Positions 23,473-31,968 of a stretch of DNA of 64,000 nucleotides are shown in pieces; the stretch's first letter is position 1; every line of letters begins with the position of its first letter. Origin of the DNA: Bog-473 sp963738135 (GTDB lineage Bacteria; Actinomycetota; Acidimicrobiia; Acidimicrobiales; RAAP-2); assembly GCA_963738135.1 (NCBI GenBank), contig CAVTVK010000005.1:310001-374000 (forward strand). The letters are read 5' to 3'. Both the position numbers and the translations under genes were made by a program. The notes beneath the pieces were generated by a model. It saw only the letters and a list, made by a program, of their open reading frames with translations. It was not told where the DNA came from and ran no database searches.

Positions 23473-24876
23473 ATGGCAGATCATCCCTCGGCAGACAGCT
23501 CTTCACCACCCGATCCTGACTCCTTGTTACGCAGCAAGGACTACCGGGTGCTCCTGGTGCTCGCAGCAGTGATCGGCGTGGTGGTGTCACTAGCTTCGTG
23601 GGGCTATCTCGAGTTGATCCACTACCTCCAGGAATGGCTCTACAAAGACCTTCCAAGTGGGCTCGGTCTCTCACCCGTGCCGACATGGTGGCCGTTGCCC
23701 GTACTAGCCGTCGCGTCGGTGCCGATCGCCTTCGCCTTGGCTCGCATGCCCGGAGGCGGCGGCCACAAACCCGCCGAAGGGCTCAAGGCCGGACCTCCCA
23801 CGCAGCCCAACGAACTTCCCGGCGTTCTGCTCGCCTCGCTCGCCTCTATTGGGTTCGGGATGGTCCTCGGTCCCGAGGCTCCATTGATCGCGATTGCCGG
23901 CGGCCTTGGGATCTTCGCGGTGCGATCAGCCCGGAAGGATGCTCCGGATCAGGTTCTCGCCTTGATTGCCGGCGCAGCAAGCTTCGCCGCCATGTCCTCC
24001 CTCTTCGGCTCCCCCATCGTCGGGGCCGTGATCATCATCGAGGCGGCCGGACTGGGGGGAGCAACCCTTCCCGTCATCTTGTTACCGGGACTGTTGGCGG
24101 CTGGCATCGGCTCCCTCGTGTTCATCGGCATGGGCTCGTTGACCGGTCTGAGCTCGAGCGCCTACGCAATCGCCCCCCTTTCGCTACCGAAATATGACGC
24201 CCCGACTCTCTCGGCGTTCGCATGGACGATTGTGCTCGCCGCCGTCATGGCAGTGGGCATCTTCGCCATCTCGCGGATCGGGTTGGTGGTCAACGCGGCG
24301 ACGTCAGGTCGACCCTTCGTCGTCGTCCCTCTTGCCGCCCTCACCGTCGGAGTGTTGGCGATTGCTTTCGGGCACTTCAGCGGCAAGCCGGAGGACCTGG
24401 TCCTCTTCTCGGGCCAGGACACGATGGGTGCCGTGGTCAACCAGGCCGCCAGCTTTTCCCAGGGTGCCTTTGCGCTCTTTCTGATCTTCAAAGGCCTCGC
24501 GTACGGTGTTTCGCTGGGAAGTGCCCGGGGCGGGCCCACGTTTCCGGCCATGTTCCTCGGCATCGTTGCCGGCCTGCTCTGCGCTCACCTGCCGGGATTC
24601 TCCGAAAGGCCCGCGGTGGCTGCTCTGATGGGCGCGGGAACGGTCTCGATCCTCCGACTTCCCCTCGCCTCGATCATCATCGCCATGGTCGTCTCTCAGG
24701 CGGGAGCCTCCACGACCCCGCTCATCATCGTGGCCGTCGTCGTCGCCTATCTGGTCGTTGTAGCGCTTTCGGCGTGGCTCACTTCGACGGATCCGAAGCC
24801 TCTCCTTAATCACTCACCCGGCGATGACGCTCACGGTGCATCACCCAAAGTCTCGACAGACGAACTTCAGTCATGA
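23473..24876 (+). CDS. ClC-family chloride channel or antiporter
   Basis: The likely start is ATG 23473 (MADHPSADSSSPPDPDSLL); an upstream GTG at 23422 is possible. The 467-aa membrane protein has about 10-12 TM segments. The ClC selectivity regions are recognisable in divergent form: PGGGGHKPAEGL for the first loop, VLGPEAPLIAIAGGLG with the gating glutamate (GxEGP class), SLFGSPIVGAVIIIEA, and ARGGPTFPAMFLG. ClC proteins move chloride, with or without protons, for volume or pH control. It overlaps the K+ channel gene by 53 bases, suggesting co-expression. Confidence 0.9.
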   Translation: MADHPSADSSSPPDPDSLLRSKDYRVLLVLAAVIGVVVSLASWGYLELIHYLQEWLYKDLPSGLGLSPVPTWWPLPVLAVASVPIAFALARMPGGGGHKPAEGLKAGPPTQPNELPGVLLASLASIGFGMVLGPEAPLIAIAGGLGIFAVRSARKDAPDQVLALIAGAASFAAMSSLFGSPIVGAVIIIEAAGLGGATLPVILLPGLLAAGIGSLVFIGMGSLTGLSSSAYAIAPLSLPKYDAPTLSAFAWTIVLAAVMAVGIFAISRIGLVVNAATSGRPFVVVPLAALTVGVLAIAFGHFSGKPEDLVLFSGQDTMGAVVNQAASFSQGAFALFLIFKGLAYGVSLGSARGGPTFPAMFLGIVAGLLCAHLPGFSERPAVAALMGAGTVSILRLPLASIIIAMVVSQAGASTTPLIIVAVVVAYLVVVALSAWLTSTDPKPLLNHSPGDDAHGASPKVSTDELQS

Positions 24877-25687
24877 TCGGGTCGTCGCAACGATCCATCG
24901 GATCCCGACCCCACTGGTCGTCTCACACCCGAGAAACCGACCGGTGACTCCCTCGACCACAACCGGCTCGTTCCGGCTTCCGACGCTCAGATCCGTCCTT
25001 GAATTCGACAGCTACGGCGGTGTGTTGATTCTCATCTTCATCACCTATGTCCTCACGATCAACCTCACGACGTCCTGGGGGCCCTCGGTCGTCATCGTTG
25101 TGCAGGTCGCCACCGTCTCGATCATCCTCCGGATCTCGCAAGCGCCTCACCCGATCCGAGTCGCCGCCGCCATCAGTCTCCTCCTCGCCATTGTGGCGGC
25201 CATCTTGGCCCTGTTCCTCCATCACGACACCGCCTCCCGATTCGTGCCAGCGGTCAGCAGCCTGCTCTATCTGATCGCGCTCGTCTCGGTGATCCGTCAC
25301 CTCGTAAGGAGAACGGTCATCGATCTGGAGACCGTCTTGGGGGCGGTTGCCGCCTATCTCCTGATCGGGATGTTTTTCGCGTTTGTCTATCGTGCCGCCG
25401 CCGCCAACGAAGGAACGGCATTCTTTGGCGCCCAGGGCGACGGAACCTTCGCCCAGGACCTCTTTTTCTCCTTCACGACGCTCACGACGACCGGTTATGG
25501 AAACCTCGTTCCGGCAAAGAATCCGGGCCAGGGTTTTGCTCTGGCTGAGATGCTGATTGGCCAACTCTTCTTGGTCACGGCTGTGGCCGGGATCATCAAC
25601 TTGTACCGACCCACGAAGAGGCGTCTCCAGGGAGTCGAGGGGTCGGACTCGGTTGGTCGCGAGGAGTCTCGTGATGATGACTCGTGA
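24824..25687 (+). CDS. Two-pore-helix type K+ channel protein
   Basis: The 287-aa frame starts at ATG 24824 inside the ClC gene; a GTG at 24944 would remove a 40-residue disordered leader. The protein has about four N-terminal TM helices, then a pore module: TM (VLGAVAAYLLIGMFFAFVYRA), pore helix and selectivity filter (FSFTTLTTTGYGNLVPA, with TTGYGN) and a final TM (AEMLIGQLFLVTAVAGIINLY). There is no RCK or cyclic-nucleotide domain. The filter indicates K+ selectivity. Together with ClC this gives paired anion and cation conductances in one transcription unit. Confidence 0.9.
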   Translation: MTLTVHHPKSRQTNFSHDRVVATIHRIPTPLVVSHPRNRPVTPSTTTGSFRLPTLRSVLEFDSYGGVLILIFITYVLTINLTTSWGPSVVIVVQVATVSIILRISQAPHPIRVAAAISLLLAIVAAILALFLHHDTASRFVPAVSSLLYLIALVSVIRHLVRRTVIDLETVLGAVAAYLLIGMFFAFVYRAAAANEGTAFFGAQGDGTFAQDLFFSFTTLTTTGYGNLVPAKNPGQGFALAEMLIGQLFLVTAVAGIINLYRPTKRRLQGVEGSDSVGREESRDDDS

Positions 25688-25774
25688 GGACGGCATCTCG
25701 CTGATGTTCACAGGTCCACAGGTGATATCTGCTAGCTGTCTCGCTGGATCCTTCGCGGTTACGGCCCGAAGAGC

Positions 25775-26710
25775 ATGACTCCAACCGACGTATCCGACGC
25801 GTGGTTTGACCACATCTGGCTTCCAAAGAGGCTACGGCGCCGTATGAGGTCGCTCAAAGACAGCTACGAAGGTTCCTCGGCGGAGCATCTGTGGAGTCGA
25901 CTCAACGCTCTGGACTTCATCAACAAGGGAATGCTCTTTGCGGCGGTACTCCTGCTGTGCTTCTTCCCCTTCATCATCGTGGCGAACACGCTGGCCGGGC
26001 AATCGGCAGTCACCGGCTTGGTGCGACACCTTGGCCTGAATCAAGAGGCAGCCAAAGACGTGAGCGCCCTCTTCACCTCGTCCTCGGCGACTTCGAATGC
26101 GGTCACCGGTACCGCATATCTATTCTTCCTTCTCGGTGGGATCGCTGCGGCGGCAGCAGTGCAAGATCTCTACGAGCGCTCGTTCGAGTTGGAGTCTGGA
26201 GGTCTGAAAGATATAGGTCGTCGGTTCGTGTGGCTCGTCGGGACAGTTGGCTGGGTCTCTCTTGTCGCCCTGGCCGGACCGTGGCTGCACAACGCAGTCG
26301 GCCTCTGGTTCGTTGCAATTCTCGGTTTCGTGACGGTGACTCTGTATTGGTGGCTGACGATGTGGTTCCTGCTCTCGGCGAGAGTCTCGTGGCGCGCCCT
26401 GCTGCCTTCCGCGGTGGCGACTGCCCTCTTCTGGGTCGGAATGGAGATCGTGTTCTCGATCATCTTTTCCGGAACCGTGATCTCGGATGACAAGAAATAC
26501 GGCCCGATCGGAGTCGTGTTCGCGCTTATGTCCTGGCTGATAGCCATCGGTGTCGTCATCATCCTGGGAGCAGTAGTCGGACTCGTCTGGCGAGAACGAA
26601 ATCTGTCGTTCTCGCGGGCCTTCCGCCGGCTCCGGCGATCCTCGGACCGAAAGAAAGCAGGGCAAGCGGGTTCCATCGAGGAAGCTGGAGCGACCGAGAA
26701 GCACCTGTGA
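25775..26710 (+). CDS. YihY/BrkB-family inner-membrane protein
   Basis: The 311-aa protein has about six TM helices: GMLFAAVLLLCFFPFIIVAN, VTGTAYLFFLLGGIAAAAAVQ, VWLVGTVGWVSLVALAG, LWFVAILGFVTVTLYWWLTMWFL, ALLPSAVATALFWVGMEIVF and GVVFALMSWLIAIGVVIILGAVVG. Order and spacing match the YihY family (once misnamed ribonuclease BN). A basic C-terminal tail follows. The function of the family is unsettled; an envelope or transport role is usual. It follows the K+ channel by 87 bases in the same direction. Confidence 0.85.
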   Translation: MTPTDVSDAWFDHIWLPKRLRRRMRSLKDSYEGSSAEHLWSRLNALDFINKGMLFAAVLLLCFFPFIIVANTLAGQSAVTGLVRHLGLNQEAAKDVSALFTSSSATSNAVTGTAYLFFLLGGIAAAAAVQDLYERSFELESGGLKDIGRRFVWLVGTVGWVSLVALAGPWLHNAVGLWFVAILGFVTVTLYWWLTMWFLLSARVSWRALLPSAVATALFWVGMEIVFSIIFSGTVISDDKKYGPIGVVFALMSWLIAIGVVIILGAVVGLVWRERNLSFSRAFRRLRRSSDRKKAGQAGSIEEAGATEKHL

Positions 26711-26982
26711 GCGCCACTCGTCGCTGCCTTGACACGAACTGGATCCGAACGCATGTTGCAGGATCGATGTCCCCGGGCATCCGACAGCATTCGCAGCTCC
26801 AACCTGCCGCGGACATCGCCGGGTTCGTAGAGGAGCCTGGAAAAGTTGCTGTCATCGCCGCCGGCCAGGGGTGGGATTCGCCGGTGGCATCGACGGGCGG
26901 CTAGTTCACGCTGGATGTGGTCCGGGGACGTGTGCCTTTCCGCCGCCGAGTGACGTCCGAGATTGCCTGGGTTTTCGACAAG

Positions 26983-27029
26983 ATCACCCCGACCAGGGTG
27001 ATGACGGTTGATCCCCCTATTGCGATACT
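26983..27029 (+). promoter_or_regulatory. Palindrome-controlled promoter, site E
   Basis: ATCACCC (26983-26989), CGACCA, GGGTGAT (26996-27002), 21 bases beginning GA, then -10 GATACT (27024-27029). The start of the 73-aa PLDc_N gene is 41 bases after the -10, almost the same distance as at sites C and D. It lies 5.6 kb from site D with no intervening copy seen. Confidence 0.8.
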
Positions 27030-27070
27030 CAAACTGGGAGCCAGACCGTCTGGTCTCGACGGAGGAGAGC

Positions 27071-27292
27071 ATGTTTGCCTATACCTACCCACTCCTGAGC
27101 CTCTTCTGGACGATGTTGATTTTCGCCGGCGTCTTCCTCATGGTCTTCTTCATCATCTGGTGCTTCATCGACAACTTCCGCCGTCATGATCATCACGGTT
27201 GGGCGAAGGCCGGTTGGACCATTCTGATTCTCTTCGTGCCCATCTTGGGCGCCCTGATTTACATCATCGCCCGTCCCGCAGACGCTCAATGA
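27071..27292 (+). CDS. PLDc_N-type small membrane protein
   Basis: ATG 27071 has a strong GGAGGAG ribosome site. The 73-aa protein (MFAYTYPLLSLFWTMLIFAG, then IIWCFIDNFRRHDHHGWAKAGWTILILFVPILGALIYIIAR) has two TM helices joined by a charged loop. It matches the first 70 residues of the protein at 21426 closely (AYTYPLLxLFWTML; FRxHDxxGxAKAxW; PxLGxLIYxIAR) but has no SHOCT tail. It is transcribed from site E. The pair is a clear duplication with a conserved promoter. Confidence 0.88.
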   Translation: MFAYTYPLLSLFWTMLIFAGVFLMVFFIIWCFIDNFRRHDHHGWAKAGWTILILFVPILGALIYIIARPADAQ

Positions 27293-27367
27293 GTGCGTCA
27301 TCGTGTTGTTCGGCTTGGCGGTCCGGTTCGAGAGAAAGCTGTTGCCTTGGTTCGTGACAATGCGATC

Positions 27368-27383
27368 CGACCCTTGAGGGTCG
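27368..27383 (+). terminator. Small hairpin after the PLDc_N gene
   Basis: CGACCC-TTGA-GGGTCG is a 6-bp stem with a 4-base loop, 76 bases after the PLDc_N stop and 79 before the sulfatase start. It lacks a T run. It could end the PLDc_N transcript or serve as an operator for the sulfatase gene. Confidence 0.35.
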
Positions 27384-27461
27384 TGTCACCAGGAAATCTC
27401 AGTCGACCCTCACTCGGTAGCTGATCTCGGCCAATCACCCCTCAGAAGGAGGACGCTAGCC

Positions 27462-29870
27462 ATGGATGATATCGATCGCAGTCATCTCCCCATTCGCCGA
27501 CCGCCTTTCTCGGGAAGGTTAGGTAGGACGTTGGACAGTTCGGAGCCTGACTGGAATCTGATGAGCCATCCCACTCCGCCCGACGGCGCGCCCAACGTAC
27601 TCTTGGTTCTGATCGACGACGCCGGGTTCGGCAACCCGAGCACCTTCGGGGGCCCTATCCAGACGCCCAACTACACACGGGCCGCGCAACGAGGCCTGCG
27701 CTACAACCGTTTTCACGTGACCGCACTTTGCTCGCCGACGCGCGCTTCGTTGATGACTGGGCGCAACAACCATGCTGTGGGATTCGGCTCCATCGGAGAG
27801 TTCGCTGGAGGGTTTCCGGGTTACTCGGCGAATCTGCCTCGCGACAGCGCACCGCTACCCCGAATTCTCAAAGAGAATGGCTACAGCACCGCCATCTTCG
27901 GCAAATGGCACTTGACGCCAGATGGCCAACAAGGTGCCGCCGGGCCCTTCGATCGTTGGCCCAACGGCTGGGGCTTCGACTACTTCTACGGGATCCTCGG
28001 CGGTGGGTCCAGCCAATGGGACCCCTGCCTCGCCGAGAACCAGAAGATCATTGGCACCCCAGACAAATACTACGACAAAGAGGATCCGTTCTACTTTCCT
28101 GACGCCATGGCGGATCGGTCCATCGAGTGGCTACACGCGGTCCGCGCACAGAGTGCTGACAAACCATTCTTCATGTACTTCTCGACGGGTTGCAGTCATG
28201 CTCCTCACCACGTCACCAAGCAGTGGGCCGACAAGTACAAGGGCCAGTTCGACCAGGGTTGGGATAGGTTGCGAGAGGAGATATTCGCTCGGCAAAAGGA
28301 AATCGGAGTCATTCCCGCCGACACCGAGCTGACGCCCCGCGCCGACGCCTTCCCGGCATGGGATGATGTACCCGAGAAGCTCAAGGTCTTCTACGCCCGG
28401 CAGATGGAGGTCTATGCGGGCTACTCCGAGAACGCCGACTACAACGTCGGCCGAGTGATCGACGCGATCGAGGAACTCGGTGAACTCGACAACACACTTG
28501 TCGTGTGGATCTGGGGCGACAACGGCGCCAGCATGGAAGGGACGATCACCGGATCGTTCAACGAGCTCACGATGCAGAACGGAATCCCGCTTACCGACGA
28601 GATGCAGCTGCAACTCTCAGAGCTCTACGGAGGCCTCGATCAGTGGGGCTCGTCCATTATGGACCCCCACTATTCAGCTGCATGGGCGTGGGCTGGGGCC
28701 ACACCCTTCAAATGGGGCAAGCAGGTGGGTTCCCATCTCGGCGGGACCCGTAATCCCATGGTCGTGCAATGGCCCGAACGTATCGCAGGTATTGGTGAGC
28801 TGCGCTCCCATTTCACTCACGTGATCGACGTGGCTCCCACCATCCTTTCGGTTGCGGGTATCCCTGTGCCCGAGAAGGTGGACGGCATTCAACAAGAGCC
28901 GATGCACGGCACCTCGTTCGTAGCGTCGCTCACCGACGGAGCCGCGCCCGAGCACCGCACGCAGCAGTATTTCGAGACCCTCGGCAATCGGGGCATGTAC
29001 AAGGACGGCTGGTGGCTCGCGATGAAGACGGAACGGATCCCGTGGGTGCTGACGCCCGAGGCCCTGAGTCCATATGCACCGGGAGTCTGGGATCCGGATG
29101 CGAGTCCGGCAGAGCTTTACTACCTGCCAGACGATTACTCGCAGGCGAAGGACATTGCGGCCGACCATCCAGAGAAAGTCCAAGAGCTCAAGGACCTTTT
29201 CTGGGAGGAGGCCGAGAAGTACAAAGTGTTGCCACTCCTTGCGCCCCTCTCGACGTTCTTCGGCATCTTGCCTCCCATACCGGAAAAGACGAAATACGAA
29301 TACCGTGGCGATGTCCAGAACGTGATGCCGGGAATGATCCCGAGGATCTACAACCGTTCGTACACGATCACCGCCGATCTCGTTGTACCCGAGGCAGGAG
29401 CGGAAGGCGTCATCGTCGCCGAGGCGGACCACCTCGGTGGGTTCACTCTCTATGTCGAGGACGGCCGACTCACTCATACGTACTCGATGATGGGCGTGTT
29501 CGTCTTCAAGCAAGTGGCCGAGGAAGACCTGCCGTCCGGGGAGGTCACCGTTCGCATGGAGTTCTCCGCCGACGACGCCAAACCTGCCACTGGGGGTGAC
29601 GTGACCCTCTTCGTCAACGACCGCCAGGTAGGGAAGGGGCGGATGGACCACACGGTGCCGATCCGATTCTCCGGATACGCCGGTATGGACATCGGTCGCG
29701 ACAATGGCGGCGTTGTGGATCTCGACTACGAGGACAAGAAACCGTTCGCGTTCACTGGCACGGTCAAGAAGGTGGTGTTCGACATCAACCCCCACCTGAC
29801 CGAGCAGGACGAACTTGATGTGCACACCGCCGAGCAACACGGTCGCACAGTTCAGGCATTGTCGGAATGA
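27462..29870 (+). CDS. Arylsulfatase (formylglycine-type)
   Basis: The 802-aa protein has the type I sulfatase signature CSPTR (Cys90) followed by ASLMTGRNNH; the Cys is converted to formylglycine by a modifying enzyme not encoded here. Metal-binding Asp52/Asp53 lie in LVLIDDAGFG, and other family blocks are FGKWHLTP, KPFFMYFSTGCSHAPHH, VWIWGDNGAS and the C-terminal-half lysine in PFKWGKQVGSHLGGTRNPM. Residues beyond about 600 form a separate beta-rich domain. No signal peptide is visible, so a cytoplasmic site is likely. It would release sulfate from sulfate esters; the SulP anion transporter in the same block is a possible partner. The ribosome site is AGAAGGAGG. Confidence 0.92.
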   Translation: MDDIDRSHLPIRRPPFSGRLGRTLDSSEPDWNLMSHPTPPDGAPNVLLVLIDDAGFGNPSTFGGPIQTPNYTRAAQRGLRYNRFHVTALCSPTRASLMTGRNNHAVGFGSIGEFAGGFPGYSANLPRDSAPLPRILKENGYSTAIFGKWHLTPDGQQGAAGPFDRWPNGWGFDYFYGILGGGSSQWDPCLAENQKIIGTPDKYYDKEDPFYFPDAMADRSIEWLHAVRAQSADKPFFMYFSTGCSHAPHHVTKQWADKYKGQFDQGWDRLREEIFARQKEIGVIPADTELTPRADAFPAWDDVPEKLKVFYARQMEVYAGYSENADYNVGRVIDAIEELGELDNTLVVWIWGDNGASMEGTITGSFNELTMQNGIPLTDEMQLQLSELYGGLDQWGSSIMDPHYSAAWAWAGATPFKWGKQVGSHLGGTRNPMVVQWPERIAGIGELRSHFTHVIDVAPTILSVAGIPVPEKVDGIQQEPMHGTSFVASLTDGAAPEHRTQQYFETLGNRGMYKDGWWLAMKTERIPWVLTPEALSPYAPGVWDPDASPAELYYLPDDYSQAKDIAADHPEKVQELKDLFWEEAEKYKVLPLLAPLSTFFGILPPIPEKTKYEYRGDVQNVMPGMIPRIYNRSYTITADLVVPEAGAEGVIVAEADHLGGFTLYVEDGRLTHTYSMMGVFVFKQVAEEDLPSGEVTVRMEFSADDAKPATGGDVTLFVNDRQVGKGRMDHTVPIRFSGYAGMDIGRDNGGVVDLDYEDKKPFAFTGTVKKVVFDINPHLTEQDELDVHTAEQHGRTVQALSE

Positions 29871-30266
29871 ACTAAGACCAAATCCGAGATGGTCGATGTG
29901 TCAAGCAGCGCCAGTAGCGTCCTAGGGACGGGCCTCCTCGCGGAGGACTACCAACGCCGCATCGATTGACCGTCGGCGTTCTGGGTCGTCCCTGCCGCGA
30001 TTCCGCCGGCGAAAGCGAACTGCGATGGGCACCCGAATCTACGAAGTCACCGCCCAAATCCAATACCTCTTGATAGGCCACCGTGTGCTTCGCCGATCCG
30101 GACAGTGAACCCTCCAGCGATTCCCTGAGATCGACGCGCTCGAGCCCTTCAAACGGAGGCGTCGAAGGGATTTGTCGCATGGTCGGACGCGGAGCATCTG
30201 GACCGTTCTCCTGTCCTCGAGCCGGGCGGAGCAGTCGGAGGATATCTAGCAACTTCCCGGGGATTC
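29871..30266. other. 396-base stretch between sulfatase and GAP-family gene
   Basis: A weak hairpin (CCTCC-TCGC-GGAGG, 29934-29947) could end the sulfatase transcript. Otherwise only shadow frames are present. No gene is supported. Confidence 0.4.
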
Positions 30267-30965
30267 TCACCCGACTAGCTGTACGACACCGTCGATGACG
30301 AGGACCAGCCCGAGTACCACCGACGGATAAAACATCAGTGGCTCCCTGTGCCGCACGCTCCAATGTTGCGCGCTGGTGAGCCATTGAGCCGCTCGCTGTC
30401 CCCACAGGATGTTGAACAGAGCCGCGGCCCACGCGAGAAAGGTGGAGACCCCCACGTAGAGTATCCCGAGTCGGAGGGATTCCGTGTCACTCACTCCGGA
30501 CTCTTTGATCATGGCCGTTACAGCGATCGTGATGCTGAGCCTCTTAGGACCTCCAACTCCCAGCGCCGCTCCCACCGCCAGCGCCGACAGCGGTCGCAAA
30601 CCTGAGAGTCGAGCACGAAGCGCCTCGGTCCGAGGATTGGTTCCTCTGACTCGTACGGGCTCTGTCCGGTGGCCGCGCACCCACACGGCCGTTAGGAGCA
30701 GAGCAGCGCCGAACGCGATGACAAGAACGGCGACAACCGTCGGGTGATTCTCGCTGGTGCCGAACGAAATCGTTCCTAGATTGAGGGCAAGGAAGAAGAC
30801 CCCAGCCTGACCGGTTACAAATCCGATGGCGAACGCAGCACCTTTGATTCGGCCCCGCGCACTCGTGACAACAGCAATTACGGAACCAAGGGCGAGCGGA
30901 CTAGTCGCCGCCACGATCGCAAAGAGCAGCGTGCGGAACGCGAGGTGATCTAGAGGTGCGGACAC
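30267..30965 (-). CDS. GAP/Sap-family membrane protein (sulfolipid-addressing-like)
   Basis: The 232-aa protein begins with GTG and has six predicted TM helices: LLFAIVAATSPLALGSVIAVV, AAFAIGFVTGQAGVFFLALNL, VVAVLVIAFGAALLLTAVWV, LSALAVGAALGVGGPKRLSITIAV, LGILYVGVSTFLAWAAALFNILW and YPSVVLGLVLVIDGVVQLV. The SPLALGS and GVGGPKRL blocks suggest the GAP family, which includes mycobacterial Sap, implicated in moving glycolipids across the membrane, and is structurally akin to LysE exporters. It is divergent from the SRPBCC gene. Confidence 0.8.
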   Translation of the reverse strand: MSAPLDHLAFRTLLFAIVAATSPLALGSVIAVVTSARGRIKGAAFAIGFVTGQAGVFFLALNLGTISFGTSENHPTVVAVLVIAFGAALLLTAVWVRGHRTEPVRVRGTNPRTEALRARLSGLRPLSALAVGAALGVGGPKRLSITIAVTAMIKESGVSDTESLRLGILYVGVSTFLAWAAALFNILWGQRAAQWLTSAQHWSVRHREPLMFYPSVVLGLVLVIDGVVQLVG

Positions 30966-31139
30966 GAGGATCTAGGCTGTCCTTGTAGGGTCCGAGCATG
31001 GCTGTACTGAGTGACGACTCCGGAGGCGGAGCCACCCCGACTGTCGGCGGCTCCGCAGAGGAGATGTCATCGGACCAACCTACGTCCGGATTCGAGCGCG
31101 AACAGAAGCACACTGCATATCCTCATACCTTGCCCGCCT

Positions 31140-31349
31140 GTGGCGCGGAAGGCGTGGGAGCAGCGCTGTGTTGCGACGACAGCTCGGCGGGATCGGCTCG
31201 CCGATCTCGTGGAACAGCTGGAAGAGAGACACGATGTGACCAGGCTCGAGTTGACGTTGACCGTGTTGCGGTCATGCGGGAGGCAGACGATGATGCTGCA
31301 CAGCGGAGAGACCACGCTGGTTCAGCGAGCATCGAGGAGCGGGAAATGA
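31140..31349 (+). CDS. Possible small ORF coupled to the SRPBCC gene
   Basis: A frame from GTG 31140 gives 69 codons (VARKAWEQRC, then RRDRLADLVEQLEERHDVTR, LELTLTVLRS), with GC-rich third positions through its first half, and ends in a TGA that overlaps the SRPBCC ATG as ATGA. The helical DRLADLVEQLEER stretch is protein-like. No family is recognised and no good ribosome site is seen, so this is tentative. The rest of 30966-31345 holds no gene I can support. Confidence 0.3.
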   Translation: MARKAWEQRCVATTARRDRLADLVEQLEERHDVTRLELTLTVLRSCGRQTMMLHSGETTLVQRASRSGK

Positions 31350-31813
31350 AGGACAACGTGTTCACTGTCGAGCGGCTCATCAGCGCTCCGCCAGAGGCGA
31401 TCTTCAATGTCCTGGCGGACCCGGCCAAGCACGCGTTCATTGATGGTTCGGGCATGCTCCAAGGAGCAAACCGGCCTGCGTCGACGCGCCTTGCCCTCGG
31501 CGAGACGTTCGGGATGGGCATGAAGATGGGGATTCGTTACTCGACCGTGAACACGGTCGTCGAGTTTGAGGAGAATCGTCGGATCGCTTGGCAAACCGGA
31601 CCGAAGGGCAAGCTCGAGCCCTACGTGGCAGGGCGGATCTGGCGATACGAACTCGAACCACAAGGCAATCGGACTCTCGTGCGAGAGAGCTGGGACATCA
31701 CGACCGACCACCAGCGGGCGCTCCTGCGGCTCGGTGACATCTACTCGAAGAAGACCCGAAGGGACATGGAGCTGACATTGGCTCGTCTCGACGCGCTCGT
31801 GACCGCTCCTTAA
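31346..31813 (+). CDS. SRPBCC-family (START-like) lipid/polyketide-binding protein
   Basis: ATG 31346 follows GAGGAGCGGGAA; longer frames are unlikely. The 155-aa protein has the SRPBCC/polyketide-cyclase pattern: FTVERLISAPPEAIFNVLADPAKHAFIDGSG, a central strand region ending VVEFEENRRIAWQTGP, then IWRYELEPQGNRTLVRESWD, and a C-terminal helix MELTLARLDALV. The fold forms a hydrophobic pocket. The ligand is unknown. No TM helix or signal is present. Confidence 0.85.
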   Translation: MKDNVFTVERLISAPPEAIFNVLADPAKHAFIDGSGMLQGANRPASTRLALGETFGMGMKMGIRYSTVNTVVEFEENRRIAWQTGPKGKLEPYVAGRIWRYELEPQGNRTLVRESWDITTDHQRALLRLGDIYSKKTRRDMELTLARLDALVTAP

Positions 31814-31968
31814 ATGCTGGCTTGAGTTGACGGCGCGCTGGACGCTCGAGAGAGCGTCCGCCCGGTGGCCGGCGGCCAACGGGAAGAGGCTCAGGCTCCC
31901 ACTCGAATGCAGCCCCTTCTGAGCATCCGCCTAGCCTGAAAGCGATCGACCCGGATTACCATCCGCCG

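Noticed and set aside
27441..27462. ATCACCC half-site just before the sulfatase gene
   Set aside because: The second arm (GGGTGAY) and a -10 box at 21 bases are absent, and the site lies at the ribosome-binding site. Not counted in the regulon.
28674..29840. 388-codon open frame opposite the sulfatase gene
   Set aside because: A shadow of a well-conserved enzyme gene, without a family match or ribosome site. The same applies to the long minus-strand frames opposite the MCE genes and glnII.
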